From Pseudonocardia sp. (GTDB lineage: Bacteria; Actinomycetota; Actinomycetes; Mycobacteriales; Pseudonocardiaceae), in assembly GCA_030451825.1 (NCBI GenBank), contig JAKDNL010000002.1, positions 1 to 58,003 on the forward strand: a stretch of DNA of 58,003 nucleotides, written 5' to 3'. The notes below the pieces were generated by a model. The model saw only the letters and a program-made list of their open reading frames with translations, did no database searches and was not told where the DNA came from. Position 1 is the stretch's first letter, and the number at the start of each line of letters is the position of its first letter. Shown piece by piece: positions 1 to 8,730 of this stretch. The translations under genes were made by a program, and so were the position numbers.

Positions 1-211
1 CAACATGATCAACTATGCGAAGTCAGATTGATCACTACGAAGTGCGGCTGCCGTAATAGGACCCGGATACCTTCGTGCCTGACCGGACGAGCACGCGCCT
101 CGGCAGGACAACAACCGGTGGATGAGATCCGGTCGGGCTGTTTCCGGTAATCGGCGGCCGCCCGAGCCACATGACGACACTCAGCGACGAGAGATGGGAA
201 TCCCGAGGTAC

Positions 212-1534
212 ATGGCGAAACGACAGATGCATCTGATCGGTCTCATGAACGGGGGGCCCGCGACCCATCACAACGGTGCGTGGAGACATCCCGACAGCGA
301 CGCCCACGAGGTCCTCACCTACGCGCGATACGAGAAGCTGGCCCAGATCTATGAGAGAGGGCTGTTCGACGGTGTCTTCTTCGTCGAGAGCCACCTCCCT
401 GGCTTCGGTACCGATCAGGTCGACACGATCAGGTACGGCGGCATGTTGTCGCTGCTCGATCCCCTGCAGATCTTGACGGTGATGGCGCGGGTGACCAGGC
501 ATCTGGGTCTCAGCGCCACGATGAGCACGACGTTCTATCCCCCGTACATCATCGCCCGTGCTTTCGGCACGCTGGACCAGATGAGCAAGGGGCGGGCCGG
601 GTGGAACGTCGTCACGTCCTTCCAGGACTCGGACGCCCGCCTCTTCGGGCACGATCACATCCTCGACAAGGCCTCGCGCTACGACATGGCCGACGAGGTC
701 GTCGAGGCCTGCATGCAGCTGTGGGACACGTGGTCGGACGATGCTCTGGTCATCGATCGGGAGAGCGGGATCTTCGCTGATCCGGACAAGATCCGGTACA
801 GCGCCTACGAGGGCAAGGTGGTGCGCTACGCAGGTGGCCTGACAGTCCCACGATCCGCCCAGGGCCGCCCGGTCATCATGCAGGCGGGAGCCTCCGCCAG
901 GGGCATGGAGTTCGCGGCGCGGTGGGCCGAGGTGGTGTTCAGCCCGCACTCGACCGGGTCGGCCCTGCGCACCTATTACACGGACCTCAAGGGCCTGATG
1001 GTCGATCGATTCGGTCGCAGGCCGGGTGACTGCGCGGTACTTCCCTCCGTCGACGTCGTCGCCGGGGAGTCCGATGCAGAGGCGGCCGAGTACGCCGACT
1101 CGCTGGACGTCCTCGCCGAACCCCGAGCCGCGATGAAGGTGCTCGAGATGTCCCTGGGGGTCGAGCTGAAGGGTGTGCCGCTCGACACGCCGTTGTCGCA
1201 GATCGTTCCCGACGACGGCAAGCAGGTGCACGGCGCGGCACAGCGGCTCCTGGGGTGGAACTCCGAGGGGCGCGAGTCCACATTGCGCGACGCAGCCATG
1301 CTCCAGGCCACCAGCGACTTCACGCCACGGTACGTCGGGTCGGCGAAGACGGTGGTGGACCAGATGGAGGAGCTGTTCGAATCGGGGTGTTGCGACGGGT
1401 TCATCATCACGCACGCGCTCAGCCCGGACAGCCTCTCTCGGTTCGTCCAGTTCGTCGTCCCCGAGCTGCAGCGGCGCGGGCTCTACCGCACCGAGTACCG
1501 CGGCACGACGTTCCGCGACAACCTCTTCAGTTGA
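212..1534 (+). CDS. FMN-dependent monooxygenase, NtaA/SnaA/DszA family
   Basis: A 440-aa luciferase-like TIM-barrel flavin monooxygenase. Family members (nitrilotriacetate monooxygenase, DszA, DmoA) use FMNH2 from a separate reductase to oxygenate small substrates. Visible family signs are the N-terminal KRQMHLIG strand, the FFVESH segment, the STTFYPPYIIAR segment and the GRAGWNVVTS segment of the NtaA subgroup. ATG at 212 is preferred because the family-like sequence begins there and GAGG lies just upstream; ATG at 194 is also possible. It heads a small rightward cluster with a SnoaL-like protein and a broken SDR. A flavin reductase that could serve it lies at 16.9 kb but is frameshifted. 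Substrate unknown. Confidence 0.85.
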   Translation: MAKRQMHLIGLMNGGPATHHNGAWRHPDSDAHEVLTYARYEKLAQIYERGLFDGVFFVESHLPGFGTDQVDTIRYGGMLSLLDPLQILTVMARVTRHLGLSATMSTTFYPPYIIARAFGTLDQMSKGRAGWNVVTSFQDSDARLFGHDHILDKASRYDMADEVVEACMQLWDTWSDDALVIDRESGIFADPDKIRYSAYEGKVVRYAGGLTVPRSAQGRPVIMQAGASARGMEFAARWAEVVFSPHSTGSALRTYYTDLKGLMVDRFGRRPGDCAVLPSVDVVAGESDAEAAEYADSLDVLAEPRAAMKVLEMSLGVELKGVPLDTPLSQIVPDDGKQVHGAAQRLLGWNSEGRESTLRDAAMLQATSDFTPRYVGSAKTVVDQMEELFESGCCDGFIITHALSPDSLSRFVQFVVPELQRRGLYRTEYRGTTFRDNLFS

Positions 1535-1562
1535 GTCCCGCGAGCTTCCGATCGGAGACAGC

Positions 1563-2009
1563 ATGAGCATCACGCAAGACCGCCAGGAGATCGCCGACCT
1601 CCTTCTCCGCTACACAGGCGCACTGGACCGCTCTGAGTGGGATGCTGTCCGCACGGTCTTCACCGACGAGCCCGACATCGACTTCGGCCCCATGGGTTCG
1701 TGGAAGGGCGCCGACGCCGTCGGCGGCTTCATCGACACCTTCAGCGGGCTCCTCGAGCAGACCGGGACGAAGCCCGGCCACATCCTGCACCGCACGAGCA
1801 ACCAGACGATCACCCTCGCCGGGGACGACGCCGAGGTGCGGACCTACCTGGATGCCCTTCTGCTGACGGGCTTCAACGAGGCGGGACTGCAGGCGATCGG
1901 CTACTACGACGACCATCTCGTCCGTACCGCGGCCGGATGGCGCGTTGATCGGCGGCGCTTCACGATCGTCCGGATGGGCCCGATCGGGGCGGTCCAGGAC
2001 GGGCCATGA
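1563..2009 (+). CDS. SnoaL-like (NTF2-fold) protein
   Basis: A 148-aa protein of the SnoaL_4/NTF2-like fold: an N-terminal helix (EIADLLLRYTGALDR) followed by the curved beta-sheet segments, typical of polyketide cyclases, dehydratases and many small ring-active enzymes. The ATG at 1563 starts 29 bp after the monooxygenase stop, with GGAGAC just upstream, so the two are probably co-transcribed. Such proteins often accompany oxygenases in catabolic clusters. Whether this one is an enzyme or a binding protein cannot be told. Confidence 0.8.
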   Translation: MSITQDRQEIADLLLRYTGALDRSEWDAVRTVFTDEPDIDFGPMGSWKGADAVGGFIDTFSGLLEQTGTKPGHILHRTSNQTITLAGDDAEVRTYLDALLLTGFNEAGLQAIGYYDDHLVRTAAGWRVDRRRFTIVRMGPIGAVQDGP

Positions 2010-2080
2010 CCCTGAACACCTCCGTCCGCGGCGACTACTGAGACACCCACAGGTCTGGTCCATCAGAATCGAGGTATTCC

Positions 2081-2919
2081 ATGGCAGGACGGCTTGAGGG
2101 AAAAGTCGCCTTCATCACCGGTGCGGCGCGCGGGCAGGGCCGCAGCCACGCCGTCCGGTTCGCCGAGGAGGGCGCGGGCATCATCGCCATCGGTGTCTGC
2201 AAGGACCTCGGCATGACCGCCTATCCCCTGGCGACTCCCGAGGACCTCGCTGAGACGGTCCGGCTCGTCGAGGCGCTCGACCGGCGGATCGTGACCGCGG
2301 AAGTGGACGTGCGCGATCTCGAGGCGGTGAAGGACTTCGTCGCCTCGGCGGTCGAGCACCTCGGGCGGCTCGACATCGTCGTCGTCAACGCGGGCATCGA
2401 CATCATCGACAACTCGCTGCACGAGATCGACCCCGTCCCGTGGGCGAACATCATGGACGTAAACCTCACCGGCGTGTGGAAGAGCGTCAAGGCCTCCGTC
2501 GGGCACATCCTGGCCGGTGGACGCGGGGGTTCGATCGTCTTGACCAGCTCCGTCGCCGGTCTCAAGCCGCATGCCAACATCGGCCACTACGTCGCGGCCA
2601 AGCACGGGGGGGGGGGGCGGCGTCATGCAATGGTTGGCGTTGGAACTCGGCCCGCAGGGCATCCGGGTGAACTCGATCCACCCCAGTCAGGTCAACACCC
2701 CCTGATGATGAACGAGTCGATCTACCGGCTCTTTCGCCCGGACCTCGAGAACCCGGCCCCGACGACATCGCCCCGATCTCGCAGCAGATGCATGTGCTGC
2801 CCATCCCGTGGGTGGAGCCGGAGGACATCAGCAACGCGGCGCTGTACCTCTCCTGCGACGAGTCGCGCTACGTCACGGGCGTCGCGTTGCCCGTCGATGC
2901 TGGTTGTTGCTTGAAATAG
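2081..2919 (+). pseudogene. SDR of the mycofactocin-coupled type, three frameshifts
   Basis: The N-terminal half reads as a short-chain dehydrogenase with the nucleotide-binding [14 protein letters not shown] motif and the extra segment [22 protein letters not shown]-like found in mycofactocin-dependent SDRs (TIGR03971 type). The frame is lost at a 12-G run (2606-2617, net +1), at a C run near 2697-2702 (-1) and near 2756-2759 (-1). Reading across them restores the usual C-terminus, including VNSIHPSQVNTP, LFRPDLENPAP and VTGVALPVDAG, ending at 2919. All three lesions are in homopolymers, so sequencing error is as likely as gene decay. The YxxxK site is seen as HYVAAKHG just before the G run. 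Confidence 0.8.
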
Positions 2920-2937
2920 CTGCGAAGCTGCGCTTCT

Positions 2938-3087
2938 CGGAGTACGGACGGGCTCGGCTGCGCGAGCTCTGTCTCGGCGCCGACGTCGTCATGACCGACC
3001 TGCGCGAGCCCGTCCCCGTGGCGCTCAGCATCCGCGAGCAGGACCTGCGGCCGGCCCGCCTGGAGCCGTACGCCCGCCACTACCGCG
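2938..3087 (+). pseudogene. CaiB/BaiF CoA-transferase fragment
   Basis: About 50 codons encode part of the N-terminal domain of a family III CoA-transferase: an LRELC-GADVVMTDLREP-IREQDLRPAR stretch. It is a paralogue of the same stretch in the broken CoA-transferase at 17.5-18.0 kb (RGLC-GADVVMTNLRDP-IREQDLAPVR). No start, no complete domain and no continuation are present. It is squeezed between the frameshifted SDR and the convergent hydrolase, whose C-terminus overlaps it on the other strand. Confidence 0.6.
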
Positions 3088-4066
3088 CACGATCGCCGCG
3101 TTGTGCGGGCGGACGTTCGACCTCGGCTTCGGGCCGCTGCCGCGGACGCACTAGCACGGATCTGCCGGCCCTCGCTCCGGCAGGCCGGCCTTCGCCCCCC
3201 AGCTCGACCATCATCGCGGCGAGGGCGGTGTGGAGTTCTTCCGGGCGGTCGAGCATGGCGTGGTGGCCCGCGTCGGGCACCTCACCGAGAAGGACCGGGA
3301 CGGGGAGCTCGTCCCGCAGCCGGGCGACGACGGATCGCGGGGTCAGCCCGTGCTCCGAGCGCAGGTACCCGAGCGGGCAGCGAAGGCGGCGCAGCCAGGG
3401 CCAGGCCAGGGTGGCGACCCTCTCGTCGAACTGGGCCAGAATGCCACGATCGAACCGCCACCCCCAGCGCTCGCCGTCCTGACGCAGGGAGTGCGGGACG
3501 ACGTGGTCCAGGACGTAGTCGGCGTACCCGTCCTGGGGCGGGAGCGTCCGGAAGCGGGCGCGGGCCTCGCCGACGGAGCCGTAGGTCGGGGCAGGCCGGG
3601 GGCCCGCACCGTGTCGGCCGGCAACCCGAGGAGGCTCGGCGTCGGGATCGGTCAGCAGCGTGTCGCAGGTGATCACACCTGCGACGAGGTCGGGCCTGCT
3701 CGCGGCCACCGCGAGACAGACGAGGCCGCCGATGCTGTGTCCGACCAGGGTGGTGGGTCGCCCGGGGACGGCCTTCTCGATCACGGCGACGAGCTCGGTG
3801 GCCCAGCCGTCGAACGAATACTCCTCCCGGTGGTCGCTGGTGCCGTGTCCGGACAGGTCGGGGAGGACCACCCGGTGGTCGCGGGCGAACCGCGCGGCCA
3901 CCGGCCACCACCACTGCGCGTGGGCGGTGCCACCGTGCACGACGACCAGCGACGGGGCGTCCTTGGGCCCCGCGGTCAGGTACCGCACCGTGACCCCGTC
4001 GACCTCGACGGCGCCGGCGTGGGACGGCGTGGCCAGGGCCTCGGTGAACCAGGCCGGCGTGCTCAT
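3080..4066 (-). CDS. alpha/beta hydrolase
   Basis: A 328-aa alpha/beta-hydrolase-fold protein. It shows the oxyanion HGG motif (VVHGGTAHAQWW), the nucleophile elbow GHSIGG and a C-terminal histidine in DAGHHAMLDRP. Likely an esterase, lactonase or C-C hydrolase acting on a pathway intermediate; the substrate is unknown. Its ATG overlaps the stop of the upstream enoyl-CoA hydratase (ATGA), so it is the last gene of a four-gene leftward operon. The last 40 or so residues are low-complexity, Arg-rich and unlike the family. They run over the opposite-strand CoA-transferase scrap, so the original stop may have been lost. Confidence 0.85.
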   Translation of the reverse strand: MSTPAWFTEALATPSHAGAVEVDGVTVRYLTAGPKDAPSLVVVHGGTAHAQWWWPVAARFARDHRVVLPDLSGHGTSDHREEYSFDGWATELVAVIEKAVPGRPTTLVGHSIGGLVCLAVAASRPDLVAGVITCDTLLTDPDAEPPRVAGRHGAGPRPAPTYGSVGEARARFRTLPPQDGYADYVLDHVVPHSLRQDGERWGWRFDRGILAQFDERVATLAWPWLRRLRCPLGYLRSEHGLTPRSVVARLRDELPVPVLLGEVPDAGHHAMLDRPEELHTALAAMMVELGGEGRPAGARAGRSVLVRPRQRPEAEVERPPAQRGDRAR

Positions 4067-4872
4067 CGGCCGCGGAACTCGGGGGTCCGGCGCTCCAGGA
4101 AGGCCGAGACGCCCTCGGCGAAGTCCTCGGTGCGGTTGAGCGTGTCCACCCAGCGTGCCTCCTGCTCCAGCTGGGAGCCGAGGTCCTGTGTGGACGCAGC
4201 CGCCATCAGCTCGCGGAGCCCGACGATCGCCAGCGGCGGGGTGCGGGGGCCGAGCTCGGCGGCGAGCCGGTGGGCCTCGGCGAGGGCCGTGCCGTCGTCG
4301 ACCACGGCGTCGGCCAGGCCGACGGAGGCGAGGAACTCCGCGGTCATCGGGGTGTTGCGGATCATCAGGTTCGTCGCGCGGGCGGGGCCGAGCGTGCGGC
4401 CGAGGAACCAGGACACGCCCGCGTCCGGGGTCATGCCCAACGGGAACGTGCTGCCGTAGAGCGCTGCGGACCGGCCGAGCACCCGCAGGTCCCCGACCAG
4501 GGCGAGGCCGGCGCCGCCCCCGGCGGCCGCGCCCTCGACCGCCACGATCACCGGCATCGGCAGGGTGCGCATTGCGAGCAGGAACGCCTCGCACGCCGCC
4601 AGCATCCGCGCGGTGGTGCGGTCCTCGTCGGCGTTGCCGCCCGCGTTGTCCCCGTCGACCACATCGAGGTCGGCTCCGACGCAGAAGTGCTTGCCCGCGC
4701 CGCCGAGGACGAGCGCGCGGGCCCCGCTCGTCCGCACCTCCCCGAGCGCGGTGACCAGACCCTCCTGCATGGCGAGGTTCATCGCGTTGCGCCGGGCGGG
4801 CCGGGTGAGCAGGACCTCCGCGACGCCGTCGGCGATCGTCAGCTCGACCGGTGCGGCCTCGGTGGTCGTCAT
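4063..4872 (-). CDS. enoyl-CoA hydratase/isomerase family protein
   Basis: A 269-aa crotonase-fold protein. The CoA/oxyanion-hole motifs are visible: GKHFCVGADLD in the first half and the GAAAGGGAGLAL loop in the centre. The usual second catalytic Glu region is replaced by PLGMTPDAGVSWFL, so hydratase activity is not certain; isomerase or hydrolase activity is possible. Third gene of the leftward operon ligase - CoA-transferase - hydratase - hydrolase. Both ends overlap neighbours by 4 bp (ATGA), implying translational coupling. Confidence 0.88.
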   Translation of the reverse strand: MTTTEAAPVELTIADGVAEVLLTRPARRNAMNLAMQEGLVTALGEVRTSGARALVLGGAGKHFCVGADLDVVDGDNAGGNADEDRTTARMLAACEAFLLAMRTLPMPVIVAVEGAAAGGGAGLALVGDLRVLGRSAALYGSTFPLGMTPDAGVSWFLGRTLGPARATNLMIRNTPMTAEFLASVGLADAVVDDGTALAEAHRLAAELGPRTPPLAIVGLRELMAAASTQDLGSQLEQEARWVDTLNRTEDFAEGVSAFLERRTPEFRGR

Positions 4873-5957
4873 CTCTGTTCCTCCAGCCAGGCGGCACGCA
4901 CCTGGGCAATGTCGACGGAGCGAGCCGGGGGACCCGCGGCTCCCGGGGTGTCGGAGAGGACGGGGCCGACGTCGGGCTGGATCCGTCCGCCGCGCTCGAC
5001 GAAGACCCCGGCGGTCCGGGGGTGCGTGGTGGCCTCCGCAAGGTCCAGCACGGGGGACACGCAGGCGGGTGCGGCACCGGGGTCGGCGCACCACGCGTCT
5101 CGGGTTCGGGTGGCGAACACGACCTCGAGCTCGGCGGCCTGCGCCGGCCACGCCGCACTGTCGTACTGGGCGTCCCAGTCGGCGCCGTCGAGCCCGCACA
5201 GGGCCCGCAGGGCCGCGTAGAACTGTGGTTCCACCGCGCCGACCGCGACGTACCTGTCGTCCGCACAGCGGTACGCGCGATAGAACGGCGCGTCGCCCGA
5301 CCCCGTGCCCACGGCGGTGTCGCCCTGCGCGGCGAGCTCGTGCGCGGCCGAGGTCAGCGTGGCTGTGGAGCGCAGGATGCTGCAGTCCACGACCTGGCCG
5401 CGCCCGCGGTTCCGGGCGGCGACCAGCGCTGCGAGGACGCCGTGCACCAGGGTCATGCCTGCCCCGCCGAAGTCGCCGAGCAGGCCGGGCGTCACGACGG
5501 GCCGCCCGTCCGTACCGCGCGCGAGGTGCAGGGCCCCGGACACGGCCGCGTAGTTGATGTCGTGGCCGGGGGCGTCGGTCCCCGGACCGCTCCGGCCCCA
5601 GCCGGACATCCGTCCGTAGACGCAGCGGGGGTTGGCCGCGTGCACCTCGTCCGGGCCGAGCCCGAGCCGTTCCGCGACACCGGGGCGGAAGCCCTCCAGC
5701 ACGACGTCGGAGGTCGCGGCCAGGGCGGCGGCGCCGATCGGGTCGGTCCGTACGTCCACCTCGACGACCCGGCGTCCGCGGAGCAGGATCGTGTGCACCT
5801 CCGGGGCGCCGGGACGCTCCAGCCGGACGACGTCGGCGCCGAGATCGGCGAGCACCGTGCCGGCGAAGGCGACGGGCCCCACCCCGCCCAACTCCAGCAC
5901 CCGGAGCTTCGCCAGCGGACCCGCCGTTCCCACGCGCGCGGTGTCGACGGCGGTCAC
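4869..5957 (-). CDS. CaiB/BaiF family CoA-transferase or acyl-CoA racemase
   Basis: A 362-aa family III CoA-transferase-fold protein. The N-terminus LRVLELGGVGPVAFAGTVLADLGADVVRLERPG is the Amacr-like form, and the GHDINYAAVSGALH segment and GDFGG with the conserved Asp are also those of alpha-methylacyl-CoA racemases. It could therefore epimerise a 2-methylacyl-CoA or transfer CoA between acids. The GTG start at 5957 overlaps the stop of the acyl-CoA ligase (GTGA), and its stop overlaps the hydratase start. A racemase next to a ligase suggests a branched-chain acid, by inference. Confidence 0.85.
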   Translation of the reverse strand: MTAVDTARVGTAGPLAKLRVLELGGVGPVAFAGTVLADLGADVVRLERPGAPEVHTILLRGRRVVEVDVRTDPIGAAALAATSDVVLEGFRPGVAERLGLGPDEVHAANPRCVYGRMSGWGRSGPGTDAPGHDINYAAVSGALHLARGTDGRPVVTPGLLGDFGGAGMTLVHGVLAALVAARNRGRGQVVDCSILRSTATLTSAAHELAAQGDTAVGTGSGDAPFYRAYRCADDRYVAVGAVEPQFYAALRALCGLDGADWDAQYDSAAWPAQAAELEVVFATRTRDAWCADPGAAPACVSPVLDLAEATTHPRTAGVFVERGGRIQPDVGPVLSDTPGAAGPPARSVDIAQVRAAWLEEQR

Positions 5958-7483
5958 GGGGCCGCCACCGCAGTGGCGGCGAGCTGCTCCCGCACGACGT
6001 GCTTGAGGATCTTGCCGGTCGCGTTGAGCGGCAGTGCGTCGAGGAAGACCACCTCGCGGGGGACCTTGTAGGCCGCCAGGGTAGCGCGGCAGCGGTCCAC
6101 GACCAGCTGCTCGCCGACCGTCGAGCCCGGCGTGGCGACGACCGCGGCGACGATCCGCCGACCCCATCGCTCGTCCGGCACCCCGACGACCGCGACCTGC
6201 GCGATCCCGGGGATCTCGCCGATCACCCGCTCGATCTCCTCGGGATGGACGTTGATCCCGCCGGATGTGATCATGTGGTCCTTGCGGCCGTGCAGGTAGA
6301 GGTAGCCGTCGGCGTCGACCGAACCCAGGTCTCCGGTGCGGTACCAGCCCGCCCGCAGGGCCTGGGCGGTGCGGTCCGGATCCCCGGCGTAGCCCTGGAA
6401 GACGTGCGTGCCGCGCGAGCAGATCTCGCCGATCTCGCCCACCGCGACCGGTCGGTCCTCGGCGTCGAGCAGCGCGATCTCGCAGTCCAGCGCGGCCCGC
6501 CCGACGCTGCCGAGCAGGTGCTCGGCGCCGCCGAGAGCGCGGTCGTGGTCCTCAGGGGTCAGCAGGGTCATCGCACTGGCCTCGGTGCAGCCGTAGCTCT
6601 GGAACAGCTTGGCGCCGAACGCGTCCCGGGTCCGCCCGACGAGGCTCGGCGAGACCGGGGCGCCGCCGTAGAGGATCCAGCGCAGGCCGGCGTCCGACGG
6701 GGGCGTGTCCGGGGCCGCCTCCAGCATCATGTGGATCATCGTCGGGACGAAGGTGGCCCCGGCGACGCCCGGCCTGCGGACGGCGGCGAGCGCGCGCTCC
6801 GGGGAGAACTCGTCGAGCTCCACCGCGGCACCGCACCACAGCGCATGCTGGACCATCATGATCCCGGCCATCAGCATGATCGGCAGCGGCAGGTAGAACA
6901 CCTCGCCGGGCTCGAACCGCATCCCGGCCTGCGACCAGCGGACCGACACCGGCACGAACCCGTCGTGGGTGAGCAGGGCCGCCTTGGGGCGGCCGGTCGT
7001 GCCGCTGGTGTAGGACTGCAGGGCGATCGGCTCGGCTGCGACGGGCAGCGCCGCCTCCGTGTCGCGAGGCCAGCCGCGCAGCGCCTGCCAGCCCGGACGC
7101 TCACCGCCGATGAGCAACAGGGGCAGGTCGAGCCCCTCGGCCGCCTCCTCCAGCGCCTCCGCCCGCGACGGGCTCCCGACGACCGCGCGGGCGTCCGAGT
7201 CGCGGAGGAAGCCCGCGTAGTCCTCCGCGCGCAGCCGCGGGTTGAGCGGGACCGTGACGAGCCCGGCCTTGGACGCGGCGAGCAGCGTGAGCACCGCGTC
7301 GGGATGGTTGGCCGAGGCGAGGGCCAGGCGGTCACCGGGACGAAGTCCCAGCTCGCCGAACCGGACGGCCCATGCCGACGTGACGGCCGACGCCTCGCCA
7401 TAGCTCACGCCGTCGGGGCCGGTGGCGACCCGTAGCTCGGGCCGTCGACGGGCCCAGTACTCGAGGGGATCGTGCAGCCGCAT
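5954..7483 (-). CDS. acyl-CoA ligase (AMP-binding)
   Basis: A 509-aa ANL-superfamily adenylating enzyme. The P-loop-like YTSGTTGRPK motif, FQSYGCTEAS, the YRTGDLG hinge and the C-terminal lysine in NATGKILKHV are all present, so it should form an acyl-AMP and then an acyl-CoA. ATG at 7483 is chosen over upstream codons because GGAGG sits 8 bp before it and the protein begins in family style (LHDPLEYWARRRPE). First gene of the leftward four-gene operon. A direct-repeat operator facing it lies at 7532-7549, 49 bp upstream. Confidence 0.9.
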   Translation of the reverse strand: MRLHDPLEYWARRRPELRVATGPDGVSYGEASAVTSAWAVRFGELGLRPGDRLALASANHPDAVLTLLAASKAGLVTVPLNPRLRAEDYAGFLRDSDARAVVGSPSRAEALEEAAEGLDLPLLLIGGERPGWQALRGWPRDTEAALPVAAEPIALQSYTSGTTGRPKAALLTHDGFVPVSVRWSQAGMRFEPGEVFYLPLPIMLMAGIMMVQHALWCGAAVELDEFSPERALAAVRRPGVAGATFVPTMIHMMLEAAPDTPPSDAGLRWILYGGAPVSPSLVGRTRDAFGAKLFQSYGCTEASAMTLLTPEDHDRALGGAEHLLGSVGRAALDCEIALLDAEDRPVAVGEIGEICSRGTHVFQGYAGDPDRTAQALRAGWYRTGDLGSVDADGYLYLHGRKDHMITSGGINVHPEEIERVIGEIPGIAQVAVVGVPDERWGRRIVAAVVATPGSTVGEQLVVDRCRATLAAYKVPREVVFLDALPLNATGKILKHVVREQLAATAVAAP

Positions 7484-7531
7484 CGCTACCTCCGCCGTCG
7501 CCGATCGGACACGGCAAGTGTTCGGCACCGG

Positions 7532-7549
7532 CGTTATCCGCCGCGTTAT
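7532..7549 (-). promoter_or_regulatory. direct-repeat operator, leftward copy A
   Basis: CGTTAT - 6 bp - CGTTAT on the plus strand, that is ATAACG-N6-ATAACG reading towards the acyl-CoA ligase. It is one of eight sites with the same 12-bp repeat period in this window and lies 49 bp upstream of the ligase start. Function as an activator site is inferred from recurrence and position. Confidence 0.6.
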
Positions 7550-7563
7550 GGGACCGACCTGTC

Positions 7564-7581
7564 GTAGCGGGGTTCGTAACG
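7564..7581 (+). promoter_or_regulatory. direct-repeat operator, rightward copy A
   Basis: GTAGCG - 6 bp - GTAACG, oriented towards the alcohol dehydrogenase, 63 bp before its GTG. Together with 7532-7549 it forms an outward-facing pair separated by 14 bp. The first half-site departs from the TAACG core by one base. Confidence 0.58.
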
Positions 7582-7644
7582 TCGTGGGTCGACGGTGGCT
7601 CCGGCCCGGCGACGGGGTCGGGCGACGAACGGAGGGAGCGCGAC

Positions 7645-8730
7645 GTGCACGTACAGGCCGCCGTCACGTACGGGGCGGGATCGGACTTCTCGCTCGCCGA
7701 CATCGAGCTCGAGGACCCCAGGCCCGACGAGATCCTCGTCCGCACAGCCGCGGTCGGGTTGTGCCACAGCGACCTGACGGCCCGACAGTACTTCCCCGGC
7801 GGAGGCGTCCTCGGCCACGAGGGTGCCGGAGTCGTGGAGGTGGTCGGCTCGGCCGTCACCGGATTCGCCCCGGGCGACCACGTGGTGCTCGGTTTCGACG
7901 CCTGCGGGTCCTGCCGGGCCTGTCTGGGCGGCAGGCCGTACCGGTGCCGGAACTTCGCCGCGATGAACTACGGCGGCGCACGGCCTGACGGCAGCACCGC
8001 GCTGCGCGTGGGGGAGACGCCGATCGCGGGCAGCTTCTTCGGCCAGTCGTCGTTCGCCTCGCACTGCCTGGCGACCGCGCGGAACGCGGTCAAGGTCGAC
8101 CCGCAGCTACCGCTCGACAAGCTCGCCCCGTTGGGCTGCGGGGTGATCACGGGCTCGGGCACGGTGCTGAACGCGCTGCGGCCCTTCCCCGGGTCGTCGC
8201 TGGTGGTGTTCGGGGCAGGCTCGGTCGGGTTGTCCGCGCTGCTCGGCGCGGTGGTGACCCAGGTCGGGACACTGATCGCGGTGGACATCGTGCCGGGGCG
8301 GCTGGAGCTGGCGCGCACGCTCGGTGCCACGCACGTGATCGACGGCCGCTCCGACGACGTCGCCGGGCAGATCCGCGATCTCACCGATGGGGGAGCGGAC
8401 TACGCCGTCGAGACCAGCGGTGCCGCGTCGGTGGTCGCGACGGCGGTGTCGTCCGTACCGGAGGGCGGCACCGTGGCCCTGGTCGGGCTCGGTGACCTGC
8501 AGGGCACGATCACCCTGAGCCACTACGAGATGGTGATGGGCCGCACGGTGATGGGGGTGACCGAGGGCAACTCGGTGCCACAGGTCTACATCCCGCAGCT
8601 GATCGACCTGTGGCGAGCAGGCCGGTTCCCCTTCGACGCCATGATCACCGCCTACCCGTTCGACAAGATCGGGCAGGCGGTGGCGGACTCGGAGGCGGGC
8701 CGCACGGTCAAGGCCGTGCTGACGTTCTAG
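7645..8730 (+). CDS. zinc-dependent NAD(P) alcohol dehydrogenase
   Basis: A 361-aa medium-chain dehydrogenase, like aryl/benzyl alcohol dehydrogenases. The catalytic zinc site shows as GLCHSD and GHEGAG; the structural zinc as CGSCRAC followed by a fourth Cys; the Rossmann motif as GAGSVG. It should oxidise a primary or secondary alcohol to the aldehyde or ketone. The GTG at 7645 has GGAGGG 8-13 bp upstream. It is a single-gene unit behind its own operator, and its stop directly abuts the stop of the convergent SDR with no spacer. Confidence 0.92.
   Translation: MHVQAAVTYGAGSDFSLADIELEDPRPDEILVRTAAVGLCHSDLTARQYFPGGGVLGHEGAGVVEVVGSAVTGFAPGDHVVLGFDACGSCRACLGGRPYRCRNFAAMNYGGARPDGSTALRVGETPIAGSFFGQSSFASHCLATARNAVKVDPQLPLDKLAPLGCGVITGSGTVLNALRPFPGSSLVVFGAGSVGLSALLGAVVTQVGTLIAVDIVPGRLELARTLGATHVIDGRSDDVAGQIRDLTDGGADYAVETSGAASVVATAVSSVPEGGTVALVGLGDLQGTITLSHYEMVMGRTVMGVTEGNSVPQVYIPQLIDLWRAGRFPFDAMITAYPFDKIGQAVADSEAGRTVKAVLTF

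Noticed and set aside
1-193. Operator copy upstream of the FMN monooxygenase (GTAATA at 53-58)
   Set aside because: The position 12 bp upstream reads AGTGCG, so there is no repeat; this unit seems outside the regulon.
35-1573. Long open frame on the minus strand over the FMN monooxygenase
   Set aside because: It is the mirror of a gene with clear family motifs, and its translation is Arg/His/Asp-rich without recognisable domains. High GC makes such shadows common.
4869-6071. Long plus-strand open frames opposite the ligase/CoA-transferase operon
   Set aside because: No motifs, no ribosome sites, and the minus-strand genes are complete and coupled.
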